Positions 22,757 to 30,368 are shown, counted from the stretch's first letter. The stretch is DNA of 35,958 nucleotides from an uncultured Clostridia bacterium (GCA_945864305.1 CAMBAJ010000019.1:1-35958); one strand, 5' to 3'. Notes: a model not told the origin generated them from the sequence alone. A program made the numbers and translations.

Positions 22757-24325
22757 ATGTCTGATATCAAGCGCGGCGGTGCCCAGTTGGCCGAGGCCGT
22801 GAAGAAAGCATACGAGCAGGGTCTGGACGACTACCATCTGGAGCCCATGGTCCTGGTGGAGGACGGCAAGCCCGTGGGCAAGATTGCTGACGGCGATGCC
22901 GCCATCTTTTGCTGCCGCCGCGGCGAGCGGGAGATCGAACTGACCGAGATGTTCACCGAGGAGGGCTTCGACAAGGTGGAGCGCCGGAAGCTGAACGATC
23001 TGGACTTTGTCATCATGACCATGTACCACGACAAGTTCAAGAACCTGCCCATCGCCTTCGCCCCCGCCAAGGTGGTGAAGCCCCTGGCCCAGGTCCTGTC
23101 CGAGGCCGGCAAATCCCAGTTCCACTGTGCCGAGTCCGAGAAATTCGCCCACGTGACCTTCTTCTTCAACGGCGGTGAGAACAACCCCTTCCCCGGCGAG
23201 GACGACGTATGCATCCCCTCCCCCAAGGGTATCGACTTTGACCAGCAGCCCGAGCTGTCCCTGCCCAAGGTGGCGGACACCGTCATGGACGCCCTGGGCA
23301 AGTATGACTTCGTTATCACCAACTTCGCCAACGGCGATGTCATCGGCCACACCCAGAACACCGCCGCCAAGATTCAGGCCTGCGGCTATGTCAGCCAGTA
23401 TCTGGACAAGGTCGTCAACGACGCACTGGCCAAGGGCTATGTGGTGGCCATTACCGCCGACCACGGCAACATCGAAAAGCTGTACACCGCCGCCGGTAAG
23501 CCCGACGGCGCCCACACTACCAACTTGGTGCCCTTCATCATGATCGACCCCGCCGATAAGTCCCCCATCACCCTGCGGGACGGCTCCCTGGGCGACGTGG
23601 CTCCCACCGTGCTGAACGTCATGGGCATTCCCCAGCCCGCCGAGATGGACGGCAAGTCTCTGGCCGAGGGCAAGGACTGGGGCAAGGACCGCAAGATGCT
23701 GCTGATTATCTGCGACGGCTGGGGCCTGGGCACCGGCGACGAGAACGACGCCATCCATGTGGCGGACACCCCCTACTGGGATTCTTTGCTGGCCGAGCAG
23801 TCCTGGAGCAAGCTCCACGCCTCTGGCGAGTTCGTAGGCCTGGGTGCCGGCAAGGCCGGCAACTCCGAGGCCGGCCACTCCAACCTGGGCGCCGGCCGCT
23901 GCGTCATGCAGGACGACGTCCGTCTGGACGCCGCCGTCAAGGACGGCACCTTCAAGCAGAACCCCATCTTCCTGGAGGCCATTGAGCATGCCAAGAAGAA
24001 CGGCACCAACCTGCACCTGCTGGCCTATCTGACCTACAAGTCCTCCCACGGCTGCATCGACTATCCCCTGAACATCTGCGAGATGGCGCGGGACAACGGC
24101 CTGGACCGGGTCTATCTCCACATCATCTTCGACGGCCGCTCCACCGATCCCGGCTCCGCTCCCACCCTGCTGGCGGAAACCGACGCCAAGCTGGACGCCA
24201 TCGGCGTGGGCCGCATCGTGGACGGCGTGGGCCGCGGCGTGGCGCTGGACCGAGACAAGAACTACGACAAGGTCAAGCGCGCCTATGATGCCATGGTGGA
24301 TGGCGTGGGTGCTCAGTACGAATAA
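22757..24325 (+). CDS. Circularly permuted cofactor-independent phosphoglycerate mutase homologue
   Basis: 522 residues, the usual iPGM (GpmI) length, but the halves are in reverse order. Residues about 12-302 match the canonical C-terminal part: R55 and R58 (the substrate arginines), K129 in SEKFAHVTFFFNGG, D194/H198 in NGDVIGH, D235/H236 in TADHGN, H253 in AHTTN. Residues about 311-522 match the canonical N-terminus: MLLIICDGWGLG with D320, the nucleophile S370 in KAGNSEAGHSNLGAGR, H431, R493 and R499. The old N-terminus is joined to the old C-terminus by a linker at about 303-312. The new ends fall in the transferase domain. DGRS (461-462) replaces the usual DGRD. The ribosome site is ACAGGAGG. 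The frame is clean and strongly codon-biased, so it is a real, expressed gene. The expected reaction is 3-phosphoglycerate to 2-phosphoglycerate, but a related phospho-substrate is possible given the cluster. Confidence 0.9.
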   Translation: MSDIKRGGAQLAEAVKKAYEQGLDDYHLEPMVLVEDGKPVGKIADGDAAIFCCRRGEREIELTEMFTEEGFDKVERRKLNDLDFVIMTMYHDKFKNLPIAFAPAKVVKPLAQVLSEAGKSQFHCAESEKFAHVTFFFNGGENNPFPGEDDVCIPSPKGIDFDQQPELSLPKVADTVMDALGKYDFVITNFANGDVIGHTQNTAAKIQACGYVSQYLDKVVNDALAKGYVVAITADHGNIEKLYTAAGKPDGAHTTNLVPFIMIDPADKSPITLRDGSLGDVAPTVLNVMGIPQPAEMDGKSLAEGKDWGKDRKMLLIICDGWGLGTGDENDAIHVADTPYWDSLLAEQSWSKLHASGEFVGLGAGKAGNSEAGHSNLGAGRCVMQDDVRLDAAVKDGTFKQNPIFLEAIEHAKKNGTNLHLLAYLTYKSSHGCIDYPLNICEMARDNGLDRVYLHIIFDGRSTDPGSAPTLLAETDAKLDAIGVGRIVDGVGRGVALDRDKNYDKVKRAYDAMVDGVGAQYE

Positions 24326-24346
24326 ATCCGGTGGCAGGAGGCGGCT

Positions 24347-25366
24347 ATGATACGCTTAGGCATCATCGGTGCCGGCCGGATCGGCCGGGTCCACATCCGG
24401 GGCATTCTCTCCGGTGTTCCCAACGCCCGGATCCGCGGCATCGCCGCTCCTCATATCACACAAGACATCGAAGCACTTTCCCGCAGCGCGGGCGCGGAGG
24501 TCCTGACCCAGGACTACCGCGTCCTGCTGCGGGACCCTGCTATCGACGCGGTGCTGATCTGCTCTCCCACCGATACCCACGCGGATATCTCCGTGGAGGC
24601 GCTTGAGGCCGGAAAACATGTATTTTGCGAAAAGCCCGTGGATTTGGGGCTTGTTAAAATTCAAACTGTCATTGACGCAGTAGCCGCGCATGGTTTAAAA
24701 TATCAGGTAGGATTCAACCGCCGTTTTGACCATAATTACCAGGCGCTTCGCCGCGCTGTCACCGAGGGCCGGGTGGGCCAGGTGCAGCTTTTGAAAATCT
24801 GCTCCCGGGACTCCGAGCCTCCCACGCCCAAGTTCATCCCCTCCTCCGGAGGGCTGTTCCTGGATATGACGGTCCATGATCTGGACATGGTGCGTTTCCT
24901 CTCCGGCAGCGAGGTGGAGGAGGTCTATGCCGCAGGCAGCGTTCTGGTAGACGACGCCATCGGCGCCGCCGGAGATGTGGACACGGCGGCCATCGTGCTG
25001 CGTCTCCAAAGCGGAGCCCTGGCCCTGATTGACAACTCCCGCCAGGCCGTCTACGGCTACGATCAACGGGCGGAGGTCTTTGGCTCTCTCGGCTGCGCCT
25101 CCATCTCCAACGATACGCCATCCACTGCTGTGATCTCCACTGCCGATGGCATTACATCGGAAAAGCCGCTCTGGTTCTTTCTGGAACGCTATCTGCCAGC
25201 CTTTCAGGAGGAGGTGCGGCAATTTGTTGCGGCAGTGGAAAACGATTACCCTGTTCCGGTGGGCATTGAAGATGCCCGAAAAGCTACCCTGCTGGCAATG
25301 GCCTGTACCCTCTCCGCCAGGGAGCGGAGACCCGTCCGGATGGACGAGTTTTGTGACTCATTGTGA
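24347..25366 (+). CDS. Gfo/Idh/MocA-family NAD(P)-dependent dehydrogenase (inositol 2-dehydrogenase-like)
   Basis: 339 residues. The N-terminal Rossmann motif is LGIIGAGRIGRVH, with CEKPVDLG (the EKP Lys) at about 93-100. The substrate domain opens QVGFNRRFDHNY, and the catalytic Asp/His pair is in FLDMTVHDLDM. This arrangement resembles IolG, which oxidises inositol to 2-keto-inositol, but the family also oxidises many sugars and sugar acids. ATG follows GGCAGGAGG, 21 bases after the mutase gene, so it is co-transcribed. It is the only pyridine-nucleotide sugar dehydrogenase of the cluster. Confidence 0.88.
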   Translation: MIRLGIIGAGRIGRVHIRGILSGVPNARIRGIAAPHITQDIEALSRSAGAEVLTQDYRVLLRDPAIDAVLICSPTDTHADISVEALEAGKHVFCEKPVDLGLVKIQTVIDAVAAHGLKYQVGFNRRFDHNYQALRRAVTEGRVGQVQLLKICSRDSEPPTPKFIPSSGGLFLDMTVHDLDMVRFLSGSEVEEVYAAGSVLVDDAIGAAGDVDTAAIVLRLQSGALALIDNSRQAVYGYDQRAEVFGSLGCASISNDTPSTAVISTADGITSEKPLWFFLERYLPAFQEEVRQFVAAVENDYPVPVGIEDARKATLLAMACTLSARERRPVRMDEFCDSL

Positions 25367-25432
25367 TTCTGCGCCCCGTCTCTTTTTCTGCGGCCAGGCG
25401 CTCAATTAAAATCGGAAAGGAAGACACACCCC

Positions 25433-26266
25433 ATGAACGAAAAGAAATGCAAAGTTCTGGCGGCCGAGATCCGGCTGGAGACCCTGAAGGTCATCCACTC
25501 CCGCGGCTTCGGCCACGTGGGCGGCTCCATGGATCTGGCCGACCTGATGGCCGTTCTCTACGGAGAAGTCATGAAGTTTGATCCCAAGAATCCCCGCTGG
25601 GAGGACCGCGACTGGATGGTCATGTCCAAAGGCCACGCCGGCCCTGTGGCTTACGCCACCTATGGCCTGATGGGCTACTATCCCATGGAGGACGCCTATA
25701 CATTGAACCAGCCCCACACCAAGTTCCCCAGCCACACCGACCGGAAGTTGACTCCCGGCGTGGACCTGACCACCGGCTCTCTGGGCCAGGGCGTCTCCAC
25801 CGCTGTGGGTGCCGCTCTGGGCAACAAGATCGACGGCCGTGACAACCACGTGTTCTGCATCATCGGCGACGGCGAGGCTGACGAGGGCCAGGTCTGGGAG
25901 GGCTTCCACTTTGCCTACGCCCACAAACTGGACAACATTGTTTTCTTTATTGATAAGAACGGCTATCAGTTGGACGGCCCCACCGACGACATCCTGGCCC
26001 ACAGTGATCTGGCCAAGAAGGCCGAGGCCTTCGGCCTGTACACCCAGGAGATCGACGGCCACGATGTGAAGGCCATCTATGACGCCATTCAGAACGCCTA
26101 CGCCAAGAAGGGCGTTCCCTCCTGCATCGTGCTGGATACCTGCAAGGGCAAGGGCGCGACTTTCGCCGAGCCTAAGCACGACCACTCCTCTCAGCCCAAT
26201 GAGGAGCAGTGGGCCGAGGCCCTGGCTGCTTCCGAGAAGGCTCTGGAAGAAATTAAGAACGCTTAA
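25433..26266 (+). CDS. Transketolase, N-terminal subunit
   Basis: 277 residues, the thiamine-diphosphate half of a split transketolase. SRGFGHVGGSMDLADLMAVL at about 24-43, SKGHAGPVAYA at about 66-76, GSLGQGVSTAVG at about 115-126 and the ThDP/Mg motif GDGEADEGQVWE at about 145-156 are intact. It pairs with the C-terminal subunit immediately downstream to move two-carbon ketol units between phospho-sugars. ATG follows AAAGGAAG. Split transketolases are common in anaerobes and often sit in dedicated catabolic operons (apulose 4-phosphate and sulfosugar transketolases are known examples), so this pair may be pathway-specific (inference). Confidence 0.93.
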   Translation: MNEKKCKVLAAEIRLETLKVIHSRGFGHVGGSMDLADLMAVLYGEVMKFDPKNPRWEDRDWMVMSKGHAGPVAYATYGLMGYYPMEDAYTLNQPHTKFPSHTDRKLTPGVDLTTGSLGQGVSTAVGAALGNKIDGRDNHVFCIIGDGEADEGQVWEGFHFAYAHKLDNIVFFIDKNGYQLDGPTDDILAHSDLAKKAEAFGLYTQEIDGHDVKAIYDAIQNAYAKKGVPSCIVLDTCKGKGATFAEPKHDHSSQPNEEQWAEALAASEKALEEIKNA

Positions 26267-26281
26267 AGGAGGGTGAGAGTA

Positions 26282-27256
26282 ATGAACGTGAAACTGATTG
26301 GTAAGCATGAAAAGGATTCCCGCGCCTGCCGCGACGGTCTCGCTCTGACCCTGAACGAGATGATGGCGGAGGACAAGTCCATCTGCTATGTGGACTGCGA
26401 CCTGATGGGCTGCATCAACACCAAGATGCTGCGCAAGAACTATCCTGACCGCGCCTTTGAGGCCGGTATTGCCGAGGGCAACGGCGCCGGCGTGGCCGCT
26501 GGCCTGGCCGCCACCGGCAAGAAGGTGTTCTTCCACTCCTTTGGTACCTTCTCCTCCCGCCGCTGCTATGACCAGATTTACATGTCCGCCGCCTATGCCG
26601 GACTGACCGTCCATGTGCTGGCCTCCGACGCCGGCGTCACTGCCGCGTTCAACGGCGGCACCCACATGCCTCTGGAGGATGCCGGCATGTATCTGAGCAT
26701 TCCCGAGACCACCGTGCTGGACCCCGCTGACTATGCGCAGCTGGCCAGCGTCACCCGCCAGCTGGGGAATATCACCAAGGGTGTCACCTTCACCCGCTTT
26801 GTCCGCAAGGGCATCATCAAGGTCTATGACGACGGCTCTGAGTTCGAGATCGGCAAGGGCGTGGTCCTGCATGAGAGCGAGAGCGATGCCGCCACCATTA
26901 TTACCTCCGGCATTATGGTGGACGAGAGCCTGAAGGCCTATGAGGCGCTGCAGGCCGAGGGCATCAATGTCCGTGTCATCGATATGTTCACTTGGAAGCC
27001 TCTGGACGAGGAGTTGGTCATCAAGGCCGCCAAGGAGACCGGTGCCATCGTCACTGCCGAGAACCACAATGTTACCTGCGGTCTGGGCTCTGTTGTCGCC
27101 AACTGCCTGGCCAAGAACTGCCCCACCATTCAGGAGTTTGTTGGCGTTCAGGATCAGTTCGGCCAGGTCGGTCCTCAGGACTTCCTGATGGACGAGTACG
27201 GCCTGCGCGCCGCCAACATCGTGGCCGCCGTCAAGAAGGCCATTGCCCGCAAGTAA
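26282..27256 (+). CDS. Transketolase, C-terminal subunit
   Basis: 324 residues from the ATG at 26282 behind AAAGGAGGG; a GTG three codons earlier overlaps that site. The pyrimidine-binding domain carries the catalytic Glu in EAGIAEGNGAGVAAGLAATG (about 61-80), a family HSFGTFSSRRCYDQI segment and SDAGVTAAFNGGTH. The C-terminal domain starts near 190 (TIITSGIMVDESLKAYEAL) and contains TAENHNVTCGLGS. It follows the N subunit by 15 bases, and the two must form the enzyme together. Confidence 0.93.
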   Translation: MNVKLIGKHEKDSRACRDGLALTLNEMMAEDKSICYVDCDLMGCINTKMLRKNYPDRAFEAGIAEGNGAGVAAGLAATGKKVFFHSFGTFSSRRCYDQIYMSAAYAGLTVHVLASDAGVTAAFNGGTHMPLEDAGMYLSIPETTVLDPADYAQLASVTRQLGNITKGVTFTRFVRKGIIKVYDDGSEFEIGKGVVLHESESDAATIITSGIMVDESLKAYEALQAEGINVRVIDMFTWKPLDEELVIKAAKETGAIVTAENHNVTCGLGSVVANCLAKNCPTIQEFVGVQDQFGQVGPQDFLMDEYGLRAANIVAAVKKAIARK

Positions 27257-27262
27257 ATTCTG

Positions 27263-27298
27263 TTGACATCTGTTCCGGCTTTTGCCGGGACAGCGTCA
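27263..27298 (+). other. Hairpin between transketolase and alcohol dehydrogenase genes
   Basis: TTGAC..CTGTTCCGGC-TTTT-GCCGGGACAG..GTCAA gives a long nearly perfect stem, with only AATAATTTTG after it. It may be a processing or partial-termination site that sets a different level for the last gene. Confidence 0.5.
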
Positions 27299-27333
27299 AA
27301 ATAATTTTGTAAATCAAAGGAGAGTTGATTCCA

Positions 27334-28515
27334 ATGGCTATGGATGCTTTTTCCGCCTCTTTGATGGCTGATAAGAGAGAGATCATCTTCGCTCCCACCG
27401 TGTACAAGTTCCAGACCTTCGCCCAGATGGCCGAAGAGTTCAAGCTGAACGAGCGGGACGTGGTGCTGACCAACGAGTTCATTTACACCCCCTTCATGAA
27501 GGACCTGGGTCTGAAGTGCAACTTCGTGTTCCAGGAGAAGTTCGGCGCCGGTGAGCCCTCCGAGGCCATGATCCAGACCATGTACGACGCCATCCCCTAC
27601 GACAGCTATGACCGCGTCATCGCCGTCGGCGGCGGCGCCATCATGGACCTGTGCAAGCTGCTGGGCTGCAAGCGTCCCGACACCGTCCACAACCTGTACT
27701 TCAAGCGCTTCCCCGTGGTCCACGAGAAGGACGTCATTGCCATCCCCACCACCTGCGGCACCGGTTCTGAGTGCACCAACATCTCCGTGGCCATCGTCAA
27801 GGACGAGAAGGACGGCGTCCTCACCGGTGGCGAGACCAAGCTGGGCCTAGTTTCCGATGACATTATCCCCAACAAGGTCTGCCTGATCCCTGACCTGCTG
27901 CGCACTCTTCCCTACAAGCCCTTCGCCTGCTCCGCCATCGATGCTCTGGTGCATGCCACTGAGTCCTTCCTGAGCCCCCACCGCAAGACCACCACTTCCG
28001 AGCTATTCAGTGAAAAGGCCATGGACATGATTCTGAAGGGCTTCAAGCTCATCGACGAGAAAGGCCAGGACGCCCGGTTCGAGTACATGGATCAGTTCGT
28101 CACCGCTTCCTTCTATGCCGGCATCGCCTTCCTGAAGGCCGGCTGCGGCCCTGTCCACGGCATGAGCTTCCCCCTGGGCGGCACCTATCATGTGCCTCAC
28201 GGCGAGTCCAACTACATGCTGTTCGGCGCCATCATGGACTACTATGATGAGAAGAACCCCGACGGCGAGATCATGCGTTTCAAGGAGCTGGTTGCCAGCA
28301 TCCTGGGCTGCGAGGCCAAGGACGCCATCCCCGAGATGAACGCCCTGCTGCAGCGCATCCTGCCCCTGCGTCCCCTGCGTGACTGCGGCTTCACCGAGGC
28401 TGACTTCAAGGCCTTCCCCCAGTCCGTGGAAGCCAACCAGCAGCGCCTGATGACCAACGCCTACTATCCCTTTGATCTGGAGAGTGAAGAGGCCATCTAT
28501 CGCAAGTGCTACTAA
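27334..28515 (+). CDS. Iron-containing alcohol dehydrogenase, 4-hydroxybutyrate dehydrogenase-like
   Basis: 393 residues from the ATG at 27334 (AAAGGAGAG upstream). Group III Fe-ADH: IAVGGGAIMDLCK (about 96-108), IPTTCGTGSECTN with the NAD-binding loop (about 136-148), and metal ligands in SAIDALVHATE and in AGCGPVHGMSFPLGGTYHVPHG. From memory it resembles Clostridium kluyveri 4HbD throughout (APTVYKF, LTNEFIYTPF, VFQEKFGAGEPS, GGTYHVPHGESNY), more closely than other Fe-ADHs. It would interconvert a short hydroxy acid or alcohol with its aldehyde, here probably as the electron sink of the pathway. Succinate semialdehyde as substrate is not proven. It is the last gene before a strong terminator. 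Confidence 0.88.
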   Translation: MAMDAFSASLMADKREIIFAPTVYKFQTFAQMAEEFKLNERDVVLTNEFIYTPFMKDLGLKCNFVFQEKFGAGEPSEAMIQTMYDAIPYDSYDRVIAVGGGAIMDLCKLLGCKRPDTVHNLYFKRFPVVHEKDVIAIPTTCGTGSECTNISVAIVKDEKDGVLTGGETKLGLVSDDIIPNKVCLIPDLLRTLPYKPFACSAIDALVHATESFLSPHRKTTTSELFSEKAMDMILKGFKLIDEKGQDARFEYMDQFVTASFYAGIAFLKAGCGPVHGMSFPLGGTYHVPHGESNYMLFGAIMDYYDEKNPDGEIMRFKELVASILGCEAKDAIPEMNALLQRILPLRPLRDCGFTEADFKAFPQSVEANQQRLMTNAYYPFDLESEEAIYRKCY

Positions 28516-28530
28516 TCCTCTTACATGCAG

Positions 28531-28565
28531 AAGGAGCGACGGTTTTACCGTCGCTCCTTTTTGTC
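28531..28565. terminator. Terminator of the catabolic cluster
   Basis: AAGGAGCGACGG-TTTTA-CCGTCGCTCCTT followed by a T run; it works on both strands and overlaps the C-terminus of the convergent broken regulator gene. Confidence 0.92.
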
Positions 28566-29026
28566 TTGTTCATATTGCCTGCCGAACCGGATCAGGGCGA
28601 TCCCCACAGCGATCTTCAGCACCGCCAGCAAAATCGGATATAGGCAGGCCCGCAGAAACAGAAGCGGAGTGTTCTGCAGGATGTCCAGCATCTGTCCCGT
28701 CAAAACCAGATACAAAAGCGCCAACGCACCCCATGCTACCGCCGCCCAGCCCAGAATACGTGCCAGGGTTCCTAGATATTCCGTTAAAAACCGGCTGGCC
28801 CGCTTCTTATAGGTGGGCTCGGCGTTTCAAGCTGTGGTCGCAGCAGGTAGTCCGTGGTAACACAGAACAAGTCCGCCAAGAGGACGACCTTCTCCGTCTC
28901 CGGCAGGGTCTCATCCCGCTCCCAGCGGCTCACCGCCTGACGGCTGACATCCAGCTTCTCCGCCAGTGCGTCCTGACTCATGCCCGCTTTTTTCCGAATG
29001 TCCTGCAGCTTCTCTCCAAATGTCAT
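28545..29026 (-). pseudogene. XRE-family regulator with membrane domain, broken by a frameshift
   Basis: ATG at 29026 (AAAAGGAGCAAGACC upstream) opens an 80-residue frame to 28784: an XRE helix-turn-helix (EKLQDIRKKAGMSQDALAEK, DVSRQAVSRWERDETLPE) and the usual DYLL element, then PQLETPSPPIRS. Translation of a second frame from about 28826 to 28545 continues the protein as EPTYKKRASRFLTEYLG, with two membrane helices (ILGWAAVAWGALALLYLVL and a second near the end) and a basic tail EQDKKERR. So a one-base indel between 28784 and 28829 separates the DNA-binding and membrane halves. The cause may be a true mutation, a sequencing error or, less likely, recoding. A 80-residue soluble repressor may still be made. 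Confidence 0.75.
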
Positions 29027-29135
29027 GGTCTTGCTCCTTTTCTCTAGTAGCTTCATCATAACAAAATTCCCGCGTGCCGTCCAGCAACCAGGCATGGAAG
29101 TTCCGCAATCTCAGGTTGCGGGCCCTTGAAAGCGC

Positions 29136-29162
29136 AAAAAAAGCGGCCCCCCTGGGCCGCCC
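29136..29162 (-). terminator. Terminator of the small gene at 29182
   Basis: Minus strand GCGGCCC-AGGG-GGGCCGC followed by seven T, 20 bases after the stop. Confidence 0.85.
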
Positions 29163-29181
29163 ATCCGCAAATGGACAAATT

Positions 29182-29373
29182 CTATATGCGTTCGGGCCTT
29201 TCAGACTCTAAAGAGCGCAAGGCATCCGCCGGACTCAAACCCCGCCTCGTCACCGCCTGATGCAGCATTTGATAGGCCAACCGGTCAGCGCCTGCCAGCG
29301 CAATGGCTCGGTCCAGCGTCTCCTCCGTAAAGCCTACGGATTCCAACTTGCGAATATGCTGTGTCACATTCAT
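29182..29373 (-). CDS. Small uncharacterised helical protein
   Basis: 63 residues (MNVTQHIRKLESVGFTEETL start), with no membrane segment or Cys. It is predicted largely helical. The frame is supported by a ribosome-site-like AAGGCGGTGGG, an extended promoter at 29397-29426 and a strong terminator at 29136-29162, which together make a neat monocistronic unit. I do not recognise the family; the LESVGFTEETLDRAIALA stretch looks like a UBA- or antitoxin-sized helix bundle, but no function can be given. Confidence 0.6.
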   Translation of the reverse strand: MNVTQHIRKLESVGFTEETLDRAIALAGADRLAYQMLHQAVTRRGLSPADALRSLESERPERI

Positions 29374-29396
29374 CGTCCCACCGCCTTTTCCCTGCT

Positions 29397-29426
29397 AGTA
29401 TATCTGATTTACAGGAAAAAGCACAA
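29397..29426 (-). promoter_or_regulatory. Promoter of the small gene at 29182
   Basis: Minus strand TTGTGC, 18 bases, TATACT; the leader to the ATG is about 17 bases. Confidence 0.55.
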
Positions 29427-29471
29427 GCAAGAATCCGTTAAAATTGGGTTAAGAAATTGCAAAAAATCTCG

Positions 29472-29981
29472 TCATTCCGACGAAATCGACAGGTCCACAA
29501 TAGTCAGGCCCCTCCGCATGGCATATTCCATCGTGTACCGTGTGCCTCCGGCAGAGCCGTCAAAGGCAGCGATCAGCAACGAGGCGTGGTCAACCATATA
29601 GCGGTCCCTCCGCTGCATGCAGGAAGAGGAGTACTCTGCTGAGACCATGGTCTCAAAGTCGCAGGCAGCGACTAGACGTTCATATCTGGCCCTCTGCTCG
29701 GCAGGCCAGGTGTCCGCTTGAGTGGGACAGGGAATCGCTGCCTCCACCGTCACGTCCGGATGGCACTCCCGCAGGGTCAGCACGCCTTCGCAGAAGTACA
29801 GGTCGCAGCCCATGGCCATACCGCAAAGAAAATGGCGGTAGCCCTCCTCATAGGCCGCCTCCAATGCGTCTGCGATTCGCCGCTTTAAGGCCAGACAGCG
29901 GGCGTCCTCTTCGTTATACCGCCACGGCAGCTTGCCCGGCCGGTGGCCGGTGAAGCAGCAGGATTCCTGTCTGGCTCTCAT
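29472..29981 (-). CDS. SLOG-domain DUF1273 family protein (YpsA-like)
   Basis: 169 residues from the ATG at 29981, behind GAGGAGAGGGG. CCFTGHRPGKLPW at the N-terminus, FLCGMAMGCDLYFCE near 69-83, EAAIPCPTQADTW and HASLLIAAFDGSAGGTRYTMEYA are the DUF1273 landmarks. The fold is a Rossmann-like SLOG domain thought to bind nucleotide-derived ligands. YpsA-type proteins affect cell division in Bacillus and Staphylococcus; the role here is unknown. It is monocistronic with its own promoter. Confidence 0.88.
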   Translation of the reverse strand: MRARQESCCFTGHRPGKLPWRYNEEDARCLALKRRIADALEAAYEEGYRHFLCGMAMGCDLYFCEGVLTLRECHPDVTVEAAIPCPTQADTWPAEQRARYERLVAACDFETMVSAEYSSSCMQRRDRYMVDHASLLIAAFDGSAGGTRYTMEYAMRRGLTIVDLSISSE

Positions 29982-30014
29982 ATGTCCCCTCTCCTCTGTC
30001 AGAATTCCGTTTCC

Positions 30015-30043
30015 AGTATAGAACATCCGTTTGCATTTGTAAA
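30015..30043 (-). promoter_or_regulatory. Promoter of the DUF1273 gene
   Basis: Minus strand TTTACA, 17 bases, TATACT; the leader is about 25 bases. Confidence 0.65.
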
Positions 30044-30112
30044 GACAGCATTCCGCAAAATCTCCCTTTTCGCCAAAATTCCTTCAGTTGCCGGACGTTG
30101 TAAAATCAGGGG

Positions 30113-30141
30113 TTGCATTTTCTGCGGGAATGTCATATACT
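30113..30141 (+). promoter_or_regulatory. Promoter of the ribU riboswitch transcript
   Basis: TTGCAT, 17 bases, TATACT, about 30 bases before the FMN aptamer. Confidence 0.75.
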
Positions 30142-30168
30142 ATGCAACAGAAAGCAACTGAATACTTT

Positions 30169-30286
30169 GTCTTCAGGGCGGGGTGTGATTCCCCACTGGC
30201 GGTAAAGTCCGCGACCGGATGCTGTATGGCATCCGCTGATCCGGTGAAACTCCGGGACCAACAGTACAGTCTGGATGGAAGAAGAT
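30169..30286 (+). ncRNA. FMN riboswitch (RFN element)
   Basis: The conserved blocks of the RFN aptamer are in order: CTTCAGGGCGGGGTG, ATTCCCCACTGGCGGTA, AGTCCGCGACC, a variable hairpin (GGATGCTGTATGGCATCC), GATCCGGTGAAACTCCGGGACC, AACAGTACAGTCTGGATGG and AAGAAG closing the first helix. FMN binding would turn down the riboflavin transporter downstream. Confidence 0.96.
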
Positions 30287-30334
30287 GAGTGCGGCAGAGC
30301 CGCGCATATTGATTGCGCTTCTTTGTTGCTTGTT

Positions 30335-30368
30335 CACCTTGGAGGAGTCAAAGCGTCCAGGGTGTTTT
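30335..30368 (+). terminator. Candidate riboswitch-controlled terminator
   Basis: CACCTTGGA and TCCAGGGTG pair over 9 bp (one G-U) with TTTT after them, between aptamer and ribU. The short T run makes it a weak terminator; it is the best expression platform visible. Confidence 0.5.

Noticed and set aside
22739-24121. Long minus-strand frame opposite the permuted mutase (460 codons)
   Set aside because: Shadow of strong codon bias; low-complexity Gly/Val/Leu translation with no start signal.
22757-24325. Permuted mutase as an assembly artefact
   Set aside because: A single clean frame with its own ribosome site, a plausible linker and normal total length is not what a random rearrangement would produce; the flanking genes are also in order. 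Read-level proof is still outside what I can see.
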